The notes: generated by a model from the letters alone, not told the origin. Positions 32,732-42,230 are shown, counted from the stretch's first letter. The stretch: DNA of 64,000 nucleotides from Streptomyces hygroscopicus (GCA_002021875.1 CP018627.1:4898001-4962000); one strand, 5' to 3'. Numbers and translations: made by a program.

Positions 32732-33930
32732 CCCCCCTGCGTGACATCTATATCGTCGACGCCGTCCGCACCCCCGTCGGCAAATACGGCGGCGCGCTCG
32801 CCGGGGTGCGCCCCGACGACCTGGCCGCCCATGTGGTGCGCGGCCTGCTCGCCCGCACCCCCGGCCTCGACCCGGCACGCATCGACGACGTCTACTTCGG
32901 CAACGCCAACGGCGCGGGCGAGGACAACCGCGATGTCGCCCGCATGGCCGTGCTGCTGGCCGGGCTGCCCGTCACCGTGCCCGGCGCGACCGTCAACCGG
33001 CTATGCGCCTCGGGCCTGGAGGCCGTGCTGCAGGCCGCCCGCGCGATCGCGGTCGGCGACGCGCATATCGCCCTCGCGGGCGGGGTGGAGTCGATGAGCC
33101 GCGCCCCCTGGGTGCTGCCCAAGCCCGAGCGCGCCTTCCCCGCCGGGCATCAGCAGCTTTACTCCACGACCCTGGGCTGGCGGATGACCAACCCGGACAT
33201 GCCGCCGGAGTGGACCGTCGCCCTCGGCGAGGGCGCCGAACTGATCGCCGACAAGCACGGCATCACCCGCGAGGCGCAGGACGCGTTCGCGTTCGGCAGC
33301 CATGAGAAGGCGGCGCGGGCGTGGCAGGACGGGGCGTACGACGCCGAGGTGCTGCCGTATCCGGACAGCGACCTCGTCCGCGACGAGTCCATCCGCGACA
33401 CCACCTCGACCGAGGCCCTGGCCAAGCTCAAGCCCGCCTTCCGCAAGCCCGGCGGCACCGTCACCGCGGGCAACTCCTCGCCCCTCAACGACGGCGCGGC
33501 TGCCCTGCTGCTCGTCGACGAGGAGGGGCTGAAGGCCACCGGACGCGAACCCCTGGCCCGGATCGGCGCCTCCGCCGTCACCGGTATCGAGCCGCAGTAC
33601 TTCGGGCTCGGCCCGGTCGAGGCCGTACGCCGCGCCCTCGCCAAGGCGGGCCGCTCCTTCGCCGATCTGGCCACGCTCGAACTCAACGAGGCGTTCGCCG
33701 CGCAGGTGCTGGGCTGCCTCGCCGAATGGTCCGCCCAGGACCCCGGCTTCGACCCCGCGATCGTCAACCCGCGCGGCGGCGCCATCGCCATCGGCCACCC
33801 CCTCGGCGCCTCCGGGGCCCGGCTCGCCGGGGCCGTCGCCCATCAGCTCGCCGCCCGCGGCTCGGGGACGGGCCTGGCCACCTTGTGCATCGGCGTCGGA
33901 CAGGGCCTGGCTCTCGTCCTGGAGAGGTAA
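32728..33930 (+). CDS. pcaF: 3-oxoadipyl-CoA thiolase
   Basis: A 400-residue thiolase that cleaves 3-oxoadipyl-CoA to succinyl-CoA and acetyl-CoA. The nucleophilic cysteine is in NRLCASGLEAV near residue 93, the His motif in GHPLGASGARLAG and the second Cys in TLCIGVGQGLALVLER. Length and motif spacing are normal for the family. It follows pcaJ with an ATGA overlap; 55 bases separate it from pcaH, the largest gap in the front half of the operon. Confidence 0.92.
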   Translation: MTPLRDIYIVDAVRTPVGKYGGALAGVRPDDLAAHVVRGLLARTPGLDPARIDDVYFGNANGAGEDNRDVARMAVLLAGLPVTVPGATVNRLCASGLEAVLQAARAIAVGDAHIALAGGVESMSRAPWVLPKPERAFPAGHQQLYSTTLGWRMTNPDMPPEWTVALGEGAELIADKHGITREAQDAFAFGSHEKAARAWQDGAYDAEVLPYPDSDLVRDESIRDTTSTEALAKLKPAFRKPGGTVTAGNSSPLNDGAAALLLVDEEGLKATGREPLARIGASAVTGIEPQYFGLGPVEAVRRALAKAGRSFADLATLELNEAFAAQVLGCLAEWSAQDPGFDPAIVNPRGGAIAIGHPLGASGARLAGAVAHQLAARGSGTGLATLCIGVGQGLALVLER

Positions 33931-33985
33931 TCCGGACCGGAACGGCACGGCTGGTAAAGCTGGAAAGGTAAGGCTGACAGCAGAC

Positions 33986-34753
33986 ATGGCTCTCACCCAG
34001 TCCGACATCGACCGCGAACTCGCCCACATACGGGACGCATACGACAAGGCGCGCGCCGAAGGAGCCCCCGCCGCCGACCATCCGCCGCGCGACTTCCCCC
34101 CGTACCGCAGCAGTGTGCTGCGCCACCCCGAACAGCCGCTGGTCGCGGTCCACGGCGACCCGGAGACCGTGGAGCTGCACACCCCCGTCTTCGGCCACAC
34201 CGACATCACCGCGATCGACAACGACCTCACGGCACAGCACCAGGGCGAACCGCTCGGCGAGCGCATCACCGTCTCCGGACGGCTCCTGGACAGCCGGGGC
34301 CGCCCCGTCCGGGGCCAGCTCATCGAGCTGTGGCAGGCCAACGCGTCGGGCCGCTACGCCCATCTGCGCGATCAGCACCCCGCGCCGCTCGACCCCAACT
34401 TCACCGGTGTGGGGCGGACGTTGACCGGCGACGACGGTTCGTACCGCTTCACCACCATCAAGCCGGGCGCCTATCCGTGGCGCAACCACGAGAACGCGTG
34501 GCGCCCCGCGCATCTGCACTTCTCCGTCTTCGGCTCGGCGTTCACCCAGCGCCTGGTCACCCAGATGTACTTCCCCGGCGATCCGCTCTTCGTCCACGAC
34601 CCGATCCTGCAGTCGGTGACGGACCCGTCGGCGCGGGGGCGGCTGGTCGCGGCGTACGACCACGCGCTGTCACAGCCGGAGTGGTCGCTGGGCTACCGCT
34701 GGGACATCGTGCTGGACGGGCCGTCCGCCACCTGGATCGAGGAGGGTCGCTGA
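33986..34753 (+). CDS. pcaH: Protocatechuate 3,4-dioxygenase beta subunit
   Basis: A 255-residue intradiol ring-cleavage dioxygenase subunit. The N-terminal PcaH motif (PPRDFPPYRSSVLRHPEQPLVAV) is followed by the barrel with RPVRGQLIELWQANASGRYAHLRDQ and the non-haem iron site: the Tyr residues and the two histidines in KPGAYPWRNHENAWRPAHLHFSVFG. It supplies the catalytic Fe(III) centre that opens protocatechuate to beta-carboxymuconate. The stop shares one base with the pcaG start. Confidence 0.92.
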   Translation: MALTQSDIDRELAHIRDAYDKARAEGAPAADHPPRDFPPYRSSVLRHPEQPLVAVHGDPETVELHTPVFGHTDITAIDNDLTAQHQGEPLGERITVSGRLLDSRGRPVRGQLIELWQANASGRYAHLRDQHPAPLDPNFTGVGRTLTGDDGSYRFTTIKPGAYPWRNHENAWRPAHLHFSVFGSAFTQRLVTQMYFPGDPLFVHDPILQSVTDPSARGRLVAAYDHALSQPEWSLGYRWDIVLDGPSATWIEEGR

Positions 34754-35385
34754 TGGCCGAGAGGCTCGTACCCGAGCAGGGGCTCGCGCCCGCACCCGCG
34801 CAGAAGCTCGCACCGACCCCGTCCCACACCGTGGGCCCCTTCTACGGCTACGCCCTGCCCTTCCCCGACGGCGGCGAGATGGCCCCCGCGGGCCACCCCG
34901 GCGCCATCACGCTCCACGGCTACGTCTACGACGGCGAGGGAGCGCCCGTCCCGGACGCGCTGATCGAGCTGTGGCAGGCCGGCCCGGACGGCTCCCTCAC
35001 CGCCGCGGGCGGGTCCATGCGGCGCGACCCGGTGACCGGCGGCTACCTCGGGCGCAACGGCGTGGACTTCACCGGCTTCGGCCGGATCGCCACCGACGCG
35101 GACGGCCACTGGACGGCCCGTACGCTGCCGCCCGGCGCCCCGGCCGCGCCCGCCGCCCCGTACATCAGCGTGTGCGTCCTCGCCCGGGGGCTGCTGCACC
35201 ACCTCTTCACCCGCGTGTACTTCCCCGGGAACGCGGAGGCCAACGCCGCCGACCCGCTGCTCGCCTCGCTGGATCCGGCGCGCCGCGAGACGCTGGTGGC
35301 GACGGCGGGATCCCTGCCGGGGACGTACCGCTTCGACATCCGTTTGCAGGGTGAAGGGGAGACGGTCTTCCTTGAGTTCCGGTAG
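34753..35385 (+). CDS. pcaG: Protocatechuate 3,4-dioxygenase alpha subunit
   Basis: A 210-residue partner of PcaH. Features are TPSHTVGPFYGYALPF, ALIELWQAGPDGS, YLGRNGVDFTGFGRIATDADGHW and FTRVYFPGNAEANAADPLL; as in other alpha subunits the full set of iron ligands is absent. ATG at 34753 overlaps the pcaH stop. The first 20 residues are Ala/Pro-rich. Its end overlaps the likely start of pcaB. Confidence 0.91.
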   Translation: MAERLVPEQGLAPAPAQKLAPTPSHTVGPFYGYALPFPDGGEMAPAGHPGAITLHGYVYDGEGAPVPDALIELWQAGPDGSLTAAGGSMRRDPVTGGYLGRNGVDFTGFGRIATDADGHWTARTLPPGAPAAPAAPYISVCVLARGLLHHLFTRVYFPGNAEANAADPLLASLDPARRETLVATAGSLPGTYRFDIRLQGEGETVFLEFR

Positions 35386-36691
35386 TTCTCGTCCTTCGGA
35401 CAGCCACGACGTGGGGCTGCTGTCCCCGGTGCGGGCCGGGTCGGCGGTGGAGACCGCCACGGGCGACACCGCGTTTGTGCAGGCCATGCTGGACGCGGAG
35501 GCCGCGCTGGCGCGAGTGGTCGCACCGGCCGGGGCGGCGGAGGCGGTGGCGGGCGCGGCCCGCGTCGAGCTGTACGACGTACGCGATCTGGCGCTGCGCG
35601 CCCGTTCCGGGGGTAACCCGGTCATTCCGCTGGTCGCCGATCTCACGGCGGCGGTGGCCCATACGGACGGCGAGGCCGCGCCGTATGTCCACCGGGGCGC
35701 GACCAGCCAGGACATCGTGGACACGGCCACGATGCTGGTGGCCGCCCGTGCGCTGCCGCTGATCGTGGCCGACCTGGACCGTACGGCGGCGGAGCTGGCG
35801 CGGCTCGCCGCCGCGCATCGCGACACCCCGATGCCCGGCCGTACCCTCACCCAGCACGCCGTGCCCACCACCTTCGGGCTGAAGGCGGCGGGCTGGCGGG
35901 CGCTGGTCCTGGACGCCCGTGACCGGCTGGCGGCCCTGCGGCCACCCGCCCAACTGGGCGGCGCGGCAGGCACGTTGGCCGCCTTCGCGGCGGGGGTCGA
36001 GCTGCTGGCGCGCTTCGCCGAGGCGACCGGGCTGGCCGAGCCCGACCTCCCGTGGCACACCCTGCGCACCCCCGTCGCCGACCTGGGCTCCGCGCTCGCC
36101 TTCACCGTGGGGGCGCTGGGGAAGGTGGCGGCGGATGTGCTGGTGCTCTCGCGGACGGAGATCGGCGAGGTGGCCGAGGGCGCGGGTGGCGGATCGTCCG
36201 CGATGCCGCACAAGTCGAACCCCGTGCGCGCCACGCTGATGGCCGCTGCCGCCCGTCAGGCACCGGGGCTCGCCGCGACCCTGCTGGGCGCGCTGGCCGC
36301 GGAGGACGAACGGCCGGGCGGGGCCTGGCACGCCGAGTGGCAGCCGCTACGGGAGCTGCTGCGGCTCGCGGGGGGCTCCGCCCGGGACGCGGCCGAGCTG
36401 ACGTCCGGTCTGAAGGTGTTCCCCGACCGGATGGCCGACCATCTGCGGCTGACGGGCGGCTTGATCGTGAGCGAGCGGATCGCGGCCGAGCTTGCGGAGG
36501 TGGTCGGCCGCGCCCGTGCGAAGGAACTGCTGACCGAGGCGTCGCGGCACGTCGCGGAGGGGGGCGTGGGGCTGGCGGAGGCACTGGCGGGTGTGCTGCC
36601 GCCGGACCGTCTGCGCGAGCTGACGGACCCGGGCACGTACGTGGGTGCGGCCCCGGCCCTGGTCGACCGTGCGCTTGAGCGCGATGCGTAA
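35372..36691 (+). CDS. pcaB: 3-carboxy-cis,cis-muconate cycloisomerase
   Basis: A 439-residue member of the fumarase/aspartase superfamily that lactonises beta-carboxymuconate. The signature SSAMPHKSNPVRA is near residue 280, and SDVGLLSPV-type sequence (HDVGLLSPVRAGSAVETATGD) starts the fold. The start is uncertain: TTG 35372 is chosen for an upstream GGGGAG and small overlap with pcaG; GTG at 35351 and 35411 are alternatives. The centre (TSQDIVDTATMLVAARAL; RTLTQHAVPTTFGLKAAGW) fits the family. Part of the pca operon. Confidence 0.88.
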   Translation: MSSGSSRPSDSHDVGLLSPVRAGSAVETATGDTAFVQAMLDAEAALARVVAPAGAAEAVAGAARVELYDVRDLALRARSGGNPVIPLVADLTAAVAHTDGEAAPYVHRGATSQDIVDTATMLVAARALPLIVADLDRTAAELARLAAAHRDTPMPGRTLTQHAVPTTFGLKAAGWRALVLDARDRLAALRPPAQLGGAAGTLAAFAAGVELLARFAEATGLAEPDLPWHTLRTPVADLGSALAFTVGALGKVAADVLVLSRTEIGEVAEGAGGGSSAMPHKSNPVRATLMAAAARQAPGLAATLLGALAAEDERPGGAWHAEWQPLRELLRLAGGSARDAAELTSGLKVFPDRMADHLRLTGGLIVSERIAAELAEVVGRARAKELLTEASRHVAEGGVGLAEALAGVLPPDRLRELTDPGTYVGAAPALVDRALERDA

Positions 36692-36767
36692 CACCCCCGG
36701 GCGGCAAGTTCCCCACCCCGCCGCAGCCGCCCACGCACCCGCACACACCCACCGACCGGAGCACCAC

Positions 36768-37949
36768 GTGACCGACGACCGACCTCACCACGACCTCGCC
36801 GGACCCCCCACCGCCCCGCCTCTCATCCTCGGCCCCTCCATCGGCACCTCCCTCGCCGTCTGGGAGCCCCAGCTTCCCGCGCTCACCCGGGCGCACCGCG
36901 TGCTGCGCTGGGATCTGCCCGGCCACGGCGGCTCCCCCGCCGCGCTGCTGCCCGCCGACGGCTCCGCCACCATCGACGCGCTCGCCGCCCTCGTGCTGCG
37001 GCTCGCCGACGATCAGGGGTGGGAGCGGTTCGCGTACGCGGGCATCTCGATCGGCGGCGCGGTCGGGCTGCACCTTGCCGCCCACCACCCCGACCGGGTC
37101 AGCCGCCTCTCCGTCGTCTGCTCCTCGGCCCGCTTCGGGGACCCCGCCGTCTGGCGTGAGCGGGCCGCGCTGGTACGGGCCGAGGGGACGGAGGCGATGG
37201 TGGCGAGCCGTCCGGGCACGTGGTTCTCGCACCGCTTCGCCCAATCCCCCGTCGGCGCCGCGCTGATCGAGGATCTGCGCGCCACGGACCGTGCGGGCTA
37301 CGCCGCCTGCTGCGACGTTCTCGCGGCGTACGACATGACGGCCGACCTGGAGAAGATCACGGCGCCCACCCTCGTCGTGGCCGGTCGCGACGACCCCGCG
37401 ACCCCGCCCGCGCACGCCCGCCGGATCGCGGACGCGGTGCCCGGTGCGAGCCTGCTGGAGATCGCCGGGGCGGCCCATCTGGCGGGGGTCGAGCGCCCGG
37501 AGGCGGTGACGGCGGCCCTGCTGGCGCACCTGGCGCACCTGGCGCACAACGCCGACGCGCCCCACGACGACGCCTCCCGCCACGCCGTCGGGATGGCGGT
37601 GCGCCGGGCCGTCCTCGGGGACGCGCATGTGGCTCGCGCGGTGGCCCGGACGACCCCGTTCACCGCCCGCTTCCAGGACTTCATCACCCGCTACGCATGG
37701 GGCGAGATCTGGACCGGCGACGGTCTGGACCGGCGGACCCGGAGCTGTATCACCCTCACCGCGCTGATCGCCCACGGCCATGACGCCGAGCTGGCCATGC
37801 ACATCCGGGCCGCGCTCACCAACGGGCTGACCCGGGAGGAGATCGGCGAGGTGTTGCTGCAGTCGGCGATCTACTGCGGTGTCCCGGCGGCCAACTCGGC
37901 CTTCGCCACCGCCCAGCGCGTCTTCGACGAACTCGACGCCGACAACTAG
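36768..37949 (+). CDS. pcaL: Fused 3-oxoadipate enol-lactonase / 4-carboxymuconolactone decarboxylase
   Basis: A 393-residue two-domain enzyme. Residues about 1-260 are an alpha/beta hydrolase (nucleophile AGISIGG, His near GAAHLAGVERPE) for enol-lactone hydrolysis. Residues about 270-393 are a carboxymuconolactone decarboxylase domain (FQDFITRYAWGEIWTGDGLDRRTRSCITLTALIAHGHDAELAMH; SAIYCGVPAANSAF). The fusion is typical of actinobacterial PcaL. GTG at 36768 has GGAG upstream; ATG 36684 would add an unconserved Pro/His-rich leader. It completes conversion of protocatechuate to beta-ketoadipate and ends the operon. Confidence 0.9.
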   Translation: MTDDRPHHDLAGPPTAPPLILGPSIGTSLAVWEPQLPALTRAHRVLRWDLPGHGGSPAALLPADGSATIDALAALVLRLADDQGWERFAYAGISIGGAVGLHLAAHHPDRVSRLSVVCSSARFGDPAVWRERAALVRAEGTEAMVASRPGTWFSHRFAQSPVGAALIEDLRATDRAGYAACCDVLAAYDMTADLEKITAPTLVVAGRDDPATPPAHARRIADAVPGASLLEIAGAAHLAGVERPEAVTAALLAHLAHLAHNADAPHDDASRHAVGMAVRRAVLGDAHVARAVARTTPFTARFQDFITRYAWGEIWTGDGLDRRTRSCITLTALIAHGHDAELAMHIRAALTNGLTREEIGEVLLQSAIYCGVPAANSAFATAQRVFDELDADN

Positions 37950-38132
37950 CACGCCCTACCCCGCCCCGCTCCAGCCCACCCCTCACCCCCACGTCGACTC
38001 AGCGTCACATTCCGGTACCGAAAAGTGACATCCCTTCGCAATACCTCTGTCGTAATCCGCCTCCATCGTTGATCGTTGGGTCGTACGGAGACCGGGAGTC
38101 GTACGGACCGGGAGACGAGGGGGCGCACGCCA

Positions 38133-39398
38133 ATGTCCATGAGCCGCCGAAGGCTGCTGGGTGCTAGCGGAGGGCTGGCCCTGACGGGGGCGTTGGCCTC
38201 CGCCTGCGGGTCGAACACCGGGCGGGACGGCGATGACCACGCCGGCCAGCCCGTGATCGAGCAGTGGTACCACCAGTACGGCGAGCCCGGCACCGAACAG
38301 GCCGTCAGGCGCTACGCCGATGCGTTCGACCGGGCCAACGTCCAGGTGCAGTGGCGGCCGGGCGCCTACGACCAGCAGACCTCCGCCGCGCTGCTCACGA
38401 AGTCCGGCCCGGACGTCTTCGAGGTCAACGGCCCGACGCTGGACCAGATCCAGGGCGGTCAGGTGGTCGACCTCACCGATCTCCTCAGCGAGGCCAAGGA
38501 CGACTTCAACCCGGCCGTGCTCGCCCCGAAGACGTATCAGGGCAAGATCTGGGCCATTCCGCAGGTCATCGACACCCAGTTGCTCTACTACCGCAGAAGC
38601 ATGCTGGACGACGCCGGGGTGGAGCCGCCGCGCACCCTCGACGCGCTGATCGACGCGGCGAAGAAGCTCACCACCAGGGACGTCAAGGGGCTCTTCCTGG
38701 GCAATGACGGCGGCCCCGGCGTCCTCGGCGGCACCCCGCTCAACGCCGCCGGGCTCACGCTGGTCACCGAGGACGGCAAGGTCGGCTTCGACGACCCGGC
38801 CGCCGCCCGGACGCTCGGCAAGCTGCGTCAGCTCTACGCCGAGAAGTCGCTGCTGCTCGGGGCGCCCTCCGACTGGTCGGATCCGGCCGCGTTCACCCAG
38901 GGGCTCACCGCCATGCAGTGGTCCGGGCTGTGGGCGCTGCCGCAGGTGAAGAAGGCGCTGGGGGACGACTTCGGGGTGCTGCCGTTCCCCCGGGACGGGG
39001 CGCACGGCGCGCCCGCGGTGCCGGTCGGCGCGTACGGGGCGGCGGTCAGCGCCCGGTCCCGGCACAAGGCGGTGGCGAAGGCGTATGTGAAGTGGCTGTG
39101 GGTGGAGCGGACCGACTACCAGGAGGACTTCGCGCTCCGCTACGGCTTCCACATCCCCGCCCGGATCTCGCTGGCCACGAAGGCGGCCAAGCTGCGGCAG
39201 GGCGCGGCCGGTGAGGCGGTGCGCTACGTCACCGACCACGGCCATGCCGAGCCGCTGCTGTGGACCTCGGCGAGCAGGACGGCCTATCAGGACGCGCTGA
39301 GCCGGATCATCAAGGGCGGCGCCGACCCGGACGGCGAGCTGCGGTCGGTGGTCCGCAAGACCAAGGCCGAGCTGCGGCGCGTGCGGAAGAAGAACTGA
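38133..39398 (+). CDS. Sugar-binding lipoprotein of ABC importer
   Basis: A 421-residue family-1 solute-binding protein. The N-terminus MSMSRRRLLGASGGLALTGALASAC has an Arg-rich start suggesting Tat export and a lipobox-like ASAC, so it is probably membrane-anchored. The mature part has IEQWYHQYGEPGTEQAVRRYADAFDRA, PDVFEVNGPT and PFPRDGAHGAPAVPVGAYGAAVSARS. ATG at 38133 is chosen from several in frame. The 183 bases upstream hold a CGGTACCG palindrome at about 38012-38019 and no gene. The ligand is unknown; it works with the two permeases that follow. Confidence 0.85.
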   Translation: MSMSRRRLLGASGGLALTGALASACGSNTGRDGDDHAGQPVIEQWYHQYGEPGTEQAVRRYADAFDRANVQVQWRPGAYDQQTSAALLTKSGPDVFEVNGPTLDQIQGGQVVDLTDLLSEAKDDFNPAVLAPKTYQGKIWAIPQVIDTQLLYYRRSMLDDAGVEPPRTLDALIDAAKKLTTRDVKGLFLGNDGGPGVLGGTPLNAAGLTLVTEDGKVGFDDPAAARTLGKLRQLYAEKSLLLGAPSDWSDPAAFTQGLTAMQWSGLWALPQVKKALGDDFGVLPFPRDGAHGAPAVPVGAYGAAVSARSRHKAVAKAYVKWLWVERTDYQEDFALRYGFHIPARISLATKAAKLRQGAAGEAVRYVTDHGHAEPLLWTSASRTAYQDALSRIIKGGADPDGELRSVVRKTKAELRRVRKKN

Positions 39399-40336
39399 TG
39401 CGGGGGCCGCTGACCACCGAACTGACACGCAGGCTGCTGGGCCCGCAGAACCGCCATCTGTGGTTCTGGATATTCGTCGGCCCCTTCGTCCTGGGGCTGA
39501 CCCTCTTCACCTATGTCCCGCTGGCCTGGAGCGTGTATCTCAGCTTCTTCGACGCGCACAACACCGTCTCGCCCACGGACTTCGTCGGCTTGGACAACTA
39601 CACGGCGATGCTGGGCGACGACGCGTTCACCGGCAGCCTGGTGACCTTCCTGGTCTTCACGGCGTTCATCGTCCCGGCGACCTATGTGCTCTCGCTCGCG
39701 CTCGCGCTGATGGTCAACCGGCTGCGCTGGGCGCAGGCGTTCTTCCGGTCGGTGTTCTTCCTGCCGGTGGCGTGCTCGTATGTGGTGGCGGCGCTGATCT
39801 GGAAGATGTCGATCTTCAACGGGGTGCGCTTCGGGCTGGCCAACACCGTGCTGGACTGGTTCGGCGCCGATCAGATCGCCTGGCTGTCGACCACAGACCC
39901 GCCCTGGTACTGGCTGGTCATCGTGACCGTACGGCTGTGGCTGCAGGCGGGGTTCTACATGGTGCTGTTCCTCGCCGGGCTGCAGCGCATCTCGCCTCGG
40001 CTCTACGAGGCGGCGGCCGTGGACGGGGCGCGGCCGGGGTGGCAGGTGTTCCGGCACATCACCTTTCCGCAGTTACGGGCGACCTCGGTCGCGGTGGTGC
40101 TGCTGCTGGTGATCAACGCGTTCCAGGCGTTCGACGAGTTCTACAACCTGCTGTCGGACTCGCGCGGCTATCCGCCCTACGCCCGTCCGCCGCTGGTCTA
40201 CCTCTACTACACAGCGCTGGGCCAGGGGCAGAACCTGGGCCTGGGCAGTGCGGGCGCGGTGATCCTGGCGCTGATCATCGCCGTGGTGACGGTGGTGCAG
40301 GCCCGCTGGTTCGGCCTGGGCCGGAAGGAGGACTGA
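39398..40336 (+). CDS. Sugar ABC transporter permease (MalF type)
   Basis: A 312-residue permease starting at ATG 39398, which overlaps the binding-protein stop. Six hydrophobic segments begin with WFWIFVGPFVLGLTLFTYVPLAW. The EAA loop is LYEAAAVDGARPGWQVFRHITFPQLRAT. It probably forms a heterodimer with the next product. As with the bxl operon no ATP-binding protein is encoded, pointing to the shared MsiK ATPase. The stop shares one base with the next start. Confidence 0.87.
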   Translation: MRGPLTTELTRRLLGPQNRHLWFWIFVGPFVLGLTLFTYVPLAWSVYLSFFDAHNTVSPTDFVGLDNYTAMLGDDAFTGSLVTFLVFTAFIVPATYVLSLALALMVNRLRWAQAFFRSVFFLPVACSYVVAALIWKMSIFNGVRFGLANTVLDWFGADQIAWLSTTDPPWYWLVIVTVRLWLQAGFYMVLFLAGLQRISPRLYEAAAVDGARPGWQVFRHITFPQLRATSVAVVLLLVINAFQAFDEFYNLLSDSRGYPPYARPPLVYLYYTALGQGQNLGLGSAGAVILALIIAVVTVVQARWFGLGRKED

Positions 40337-41259
40337 TGCGCACTCCCCGTAGCGCTTCCCCGAGCAATTCCCCGGGCACTCGCCAGAACAATCCCCCGCG
40401 CGTTCCCCCGAACACGCGCGATGTCCGGGACGCCCTCGTCGGCGTGGGGCGCGCCGTGCGGCTGGTGCTGCTGCTCGCACTCGCGCTGCTCTTCCTGATC
40501 CCCTTCTATCTCCTGGTGCGCAACGGTCTGTCGAGCGAGGCGGACATCACCTCGCCGGAGTGGCGGTTCTTCCCGAGCGAGCTGCACTGGTCCAACATCC
40601 GCGAGTTGTTCGACGACCCCAACGTGCCGATGGCGCACGCGCTGCTCAACTCCTCGCTGATCGCGGTCCTCACCACCGTGGGCACCCTGCTGCTGGCCTC
40701 GCTCGCCGGATACGGCCTGGCCCGCATCCCGTACGCCTACGCCGATGTGGTCTTCTACTGGATCCTGGGCACCTTGATGGTCCCGGCGGCGGTCACCTTC
40801 GTGCCCAGCTTTGTGCTGGTCAGCTCGCTCGGCTGGGTGTCCACCCTGCGCGGTCTTGTGGTGCCGACGCTGTTCAGCGCGGTCGCGGCGTTCATCTTCC
40901 GCCAGTACTTCCTTGGGTTTCCGAGGGAGCTGGAGGACGCGGCGCGGGTGGACGGTCTGGGCTACTGGCGTACGTACTGGCAGGTCGTGGTGCCGAACTC
41001 CCGGCCGGTCTTCGCGGCGGTCGGCACGATCGTCTTCATCGGCGCCTGGAACTCCTTCCTGTGGCCGCTGGTCATCGGCCAGGACCGGGACGCGTGGACG
41101 GTGCAGGTGGCGCTGTCGACGTTCACCACCGCCCAGACCGTCAACATCCATGAGCTGTTCGTGGCGGCGGCGGTGTCGATCGTGCCGCTGCTGGTGGTCT
41201 TTCTCGTCCTGCAGCGGCATATCGTCGCGGGCGTCGAGCGCAGCGGCATCGACGACTGA
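40336..41259 (+). CDS. Sugar ABC transporter permease (MalG type)
   Basis: A 307-residue permease starting in a TGATG overlap. A 35-residue Ser/Pro-rich cytoplasmic leader (RSASPSNSPGTRQNNPPRVPP) precedes the first helix LVLLLALALLFLIPFYLLV. The EAA loop is ELEDAARVDGLGYWRTYWQVVVPNSRP, and NSFLWPLVIGQDRDAWTVQVAL is typical. It is the last intact gene of this operon; the following frame at 41313 is truncated, so a downstream enzyme gene may have been lost. Confidence 0.87.
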   Translation: MRTPRSASPSNSPGTRQNNPPRVPPNTRDVRDALVGVGRAVRLVLLLALALLFLIPFYLLVRNGLSSEADITSPEWRFFPSELHWSNIRELFDDPNVPMAHALLNSSLIAVLTTVGTLLLASLAGYGLARIPYAYADVVFYWILGTLMVPAAVTFVPSFVLVSSLGWVSTLRGLVVPTLFSAVAAFIFRQYFLGFPRELEDAARVDGLGYWRTYWQVVVPNSRPVFAAVGTIVFIGAWNSFLWPLVIGQDRDAWTVQVALSTFTTAQTVNIHELFVAAAVSIVPLLVVFLVLQRHIVAGVERSGIDD

Positions 41260-41312
41260 GAGGTCGCGCAGATAGGTGCTGTGGGGGCCTCGGCGGCCCC
41301 GCACGGCTGAGC

Positions 41313-41458
41313 GTGGACACCGTCCGCTTCGGCCGGATCGACACCCCACTCCTGCACTCGCGGCCGGGGCTGGACTCCGACGACGCGATCACCGCCGCCG
41401 GGTCGACCACTCCTTTCGGCTGCTTCGGCACCGCCGAGGAAGCCGCCGCCTCGGCCCT
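41313..41458 (+). pseudogene. Truncated N-terminal gene fragment after the ABC operon
   Basis: GTG 41313 opens a frame reading MDTVRFGRIDTPLLHSRPGL followed by DSDDAITAAGSTTPFGCFGTAEEAAASAL, which looks like a genuine N-terminus. From about 41458 the frame runs antisense through the convergent TetR gene and loses coding character. I interpret it as the 5' stump of a gene of the sugar operon interrupted by the 41459-43814 segment. The family was not recognised, so the fragment reading is an inference. Confidence 0.4.
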
Positions 41459-42076
41459 TTACAACGGAGCGTCCGTCTGCTGGCATGCCGGGGTCGAGAA
41501 GGCGGCGAACGCAGCGTCCAGCAGTTTGCCGAGGTCCTCTTGGCCGTCGCTCGCGCTCCATTGCCCGAGGACGATCCACAAGATTTCGAGCGCCGCCGCT
41601 ACGCGAACGTTGGCGATGACCGATGACCCGTCGGTCGGGGAGGTTGTCTTCTGCAGTCGGGCGACGATCTCTGGTCGCCATTCAGCCTGCTTCTCGCGGA
41701 GGCGTGCGCACAGGGCTGGGGTCTGCTCGATGAGGCCGAGGATCGTCACGAGTTCCTGGACGTCGCGCACGAGGAACCTCACGGCTGACTCCAGGGCGTT
41801 GCGCAGCCTGCTCCAGTCGTCCTGGTTGGCCCGCTCGGCATCGAGCGCGTCAGTGATGACGTCACCGACAGGGTCGAAGACGAACAGGACCACGTCTTCC
41901 TTGGTGCCGAAGTAGCGCAGGAAGGTGCTCCGCGACACTCCGGCGGCTTCGGAGAGGTCGGCGAAGGTGACCTGGTCAAAGCCGGTGAGGCAGAACCGGT
42001 TGAACGCGACGCGGGCCAGCTCTGCTCGCACCGCGTGGCGGCTGATCTCACGGGTACCGACTGGCGCTGCGCTCAT
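41459..42076 (-). CDS. TetR-family transcriptional regulator
   Basis: A 205-residue TetR regulator. The DNA-binding domain is LARVAFNRFCLTGFDQVTFADLSEAAGVSRSTFLRYFGTKEDVVLF (residues about 17-62), and the ligand domain includes LVTILGLIEQTPALCARLREKQAEWRPEIVARL. ATG at 42076 is chosen because the product then starts at the usual distance before the HTH; no good RBS is visible, so it may be leaderless. It is divergent from the crotonase gene with a clear inverted repeat between them, so it probably represses that gene and itself. Confidence 0.85.
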   Translation of the reverse strand: MSAAPVGTREISRHAVRAELARVAFNRFCLTGFDQVTFADLSEAAGVSRSTFLRYFGTKEDVVLFVFDPVGDVITDALDAERANQDDWSRLRNALESAVRFLVRDVQELVTILGLIEQTPALCARLREKQAEWRPEIVARLQKTTSPTDGSSVIANVRVAAALEILWIVLGQWSASDGQEDLGKLLDAAFAAFSTPACQQTDAPL

Positions 42077-42082
42077 GGGGGC

Positions 42083-42102
42083 GAGTGTACTCCTACACAC
42101 TC
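42083..42102. promoter_or_regulatory. Candidate TetR operator
   Basis: GAGTGT (42083-42088) and ACACTC (42097-42102) form a perfect 6-base inverted repeat around 8 bases, only 7 bases before the TetR start codon and upstream of the divergent crotonase gene. The inner GTGTA-CTCC-TACAC pairing adds further symmetry. Confidence 0.55.
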
Positions 42103-42230
42103 GTTTGCTTCTTCGGGTACAGGTTTCTAAGCTGATACTCAGTGTCAGTCGCGATGCTGAGATTCGCGACACTGTCCCCAGCCGGCGGCCCGGTCACGGG
42201 CCGTCCCTTACCGCGATATGGAGCCACCTC

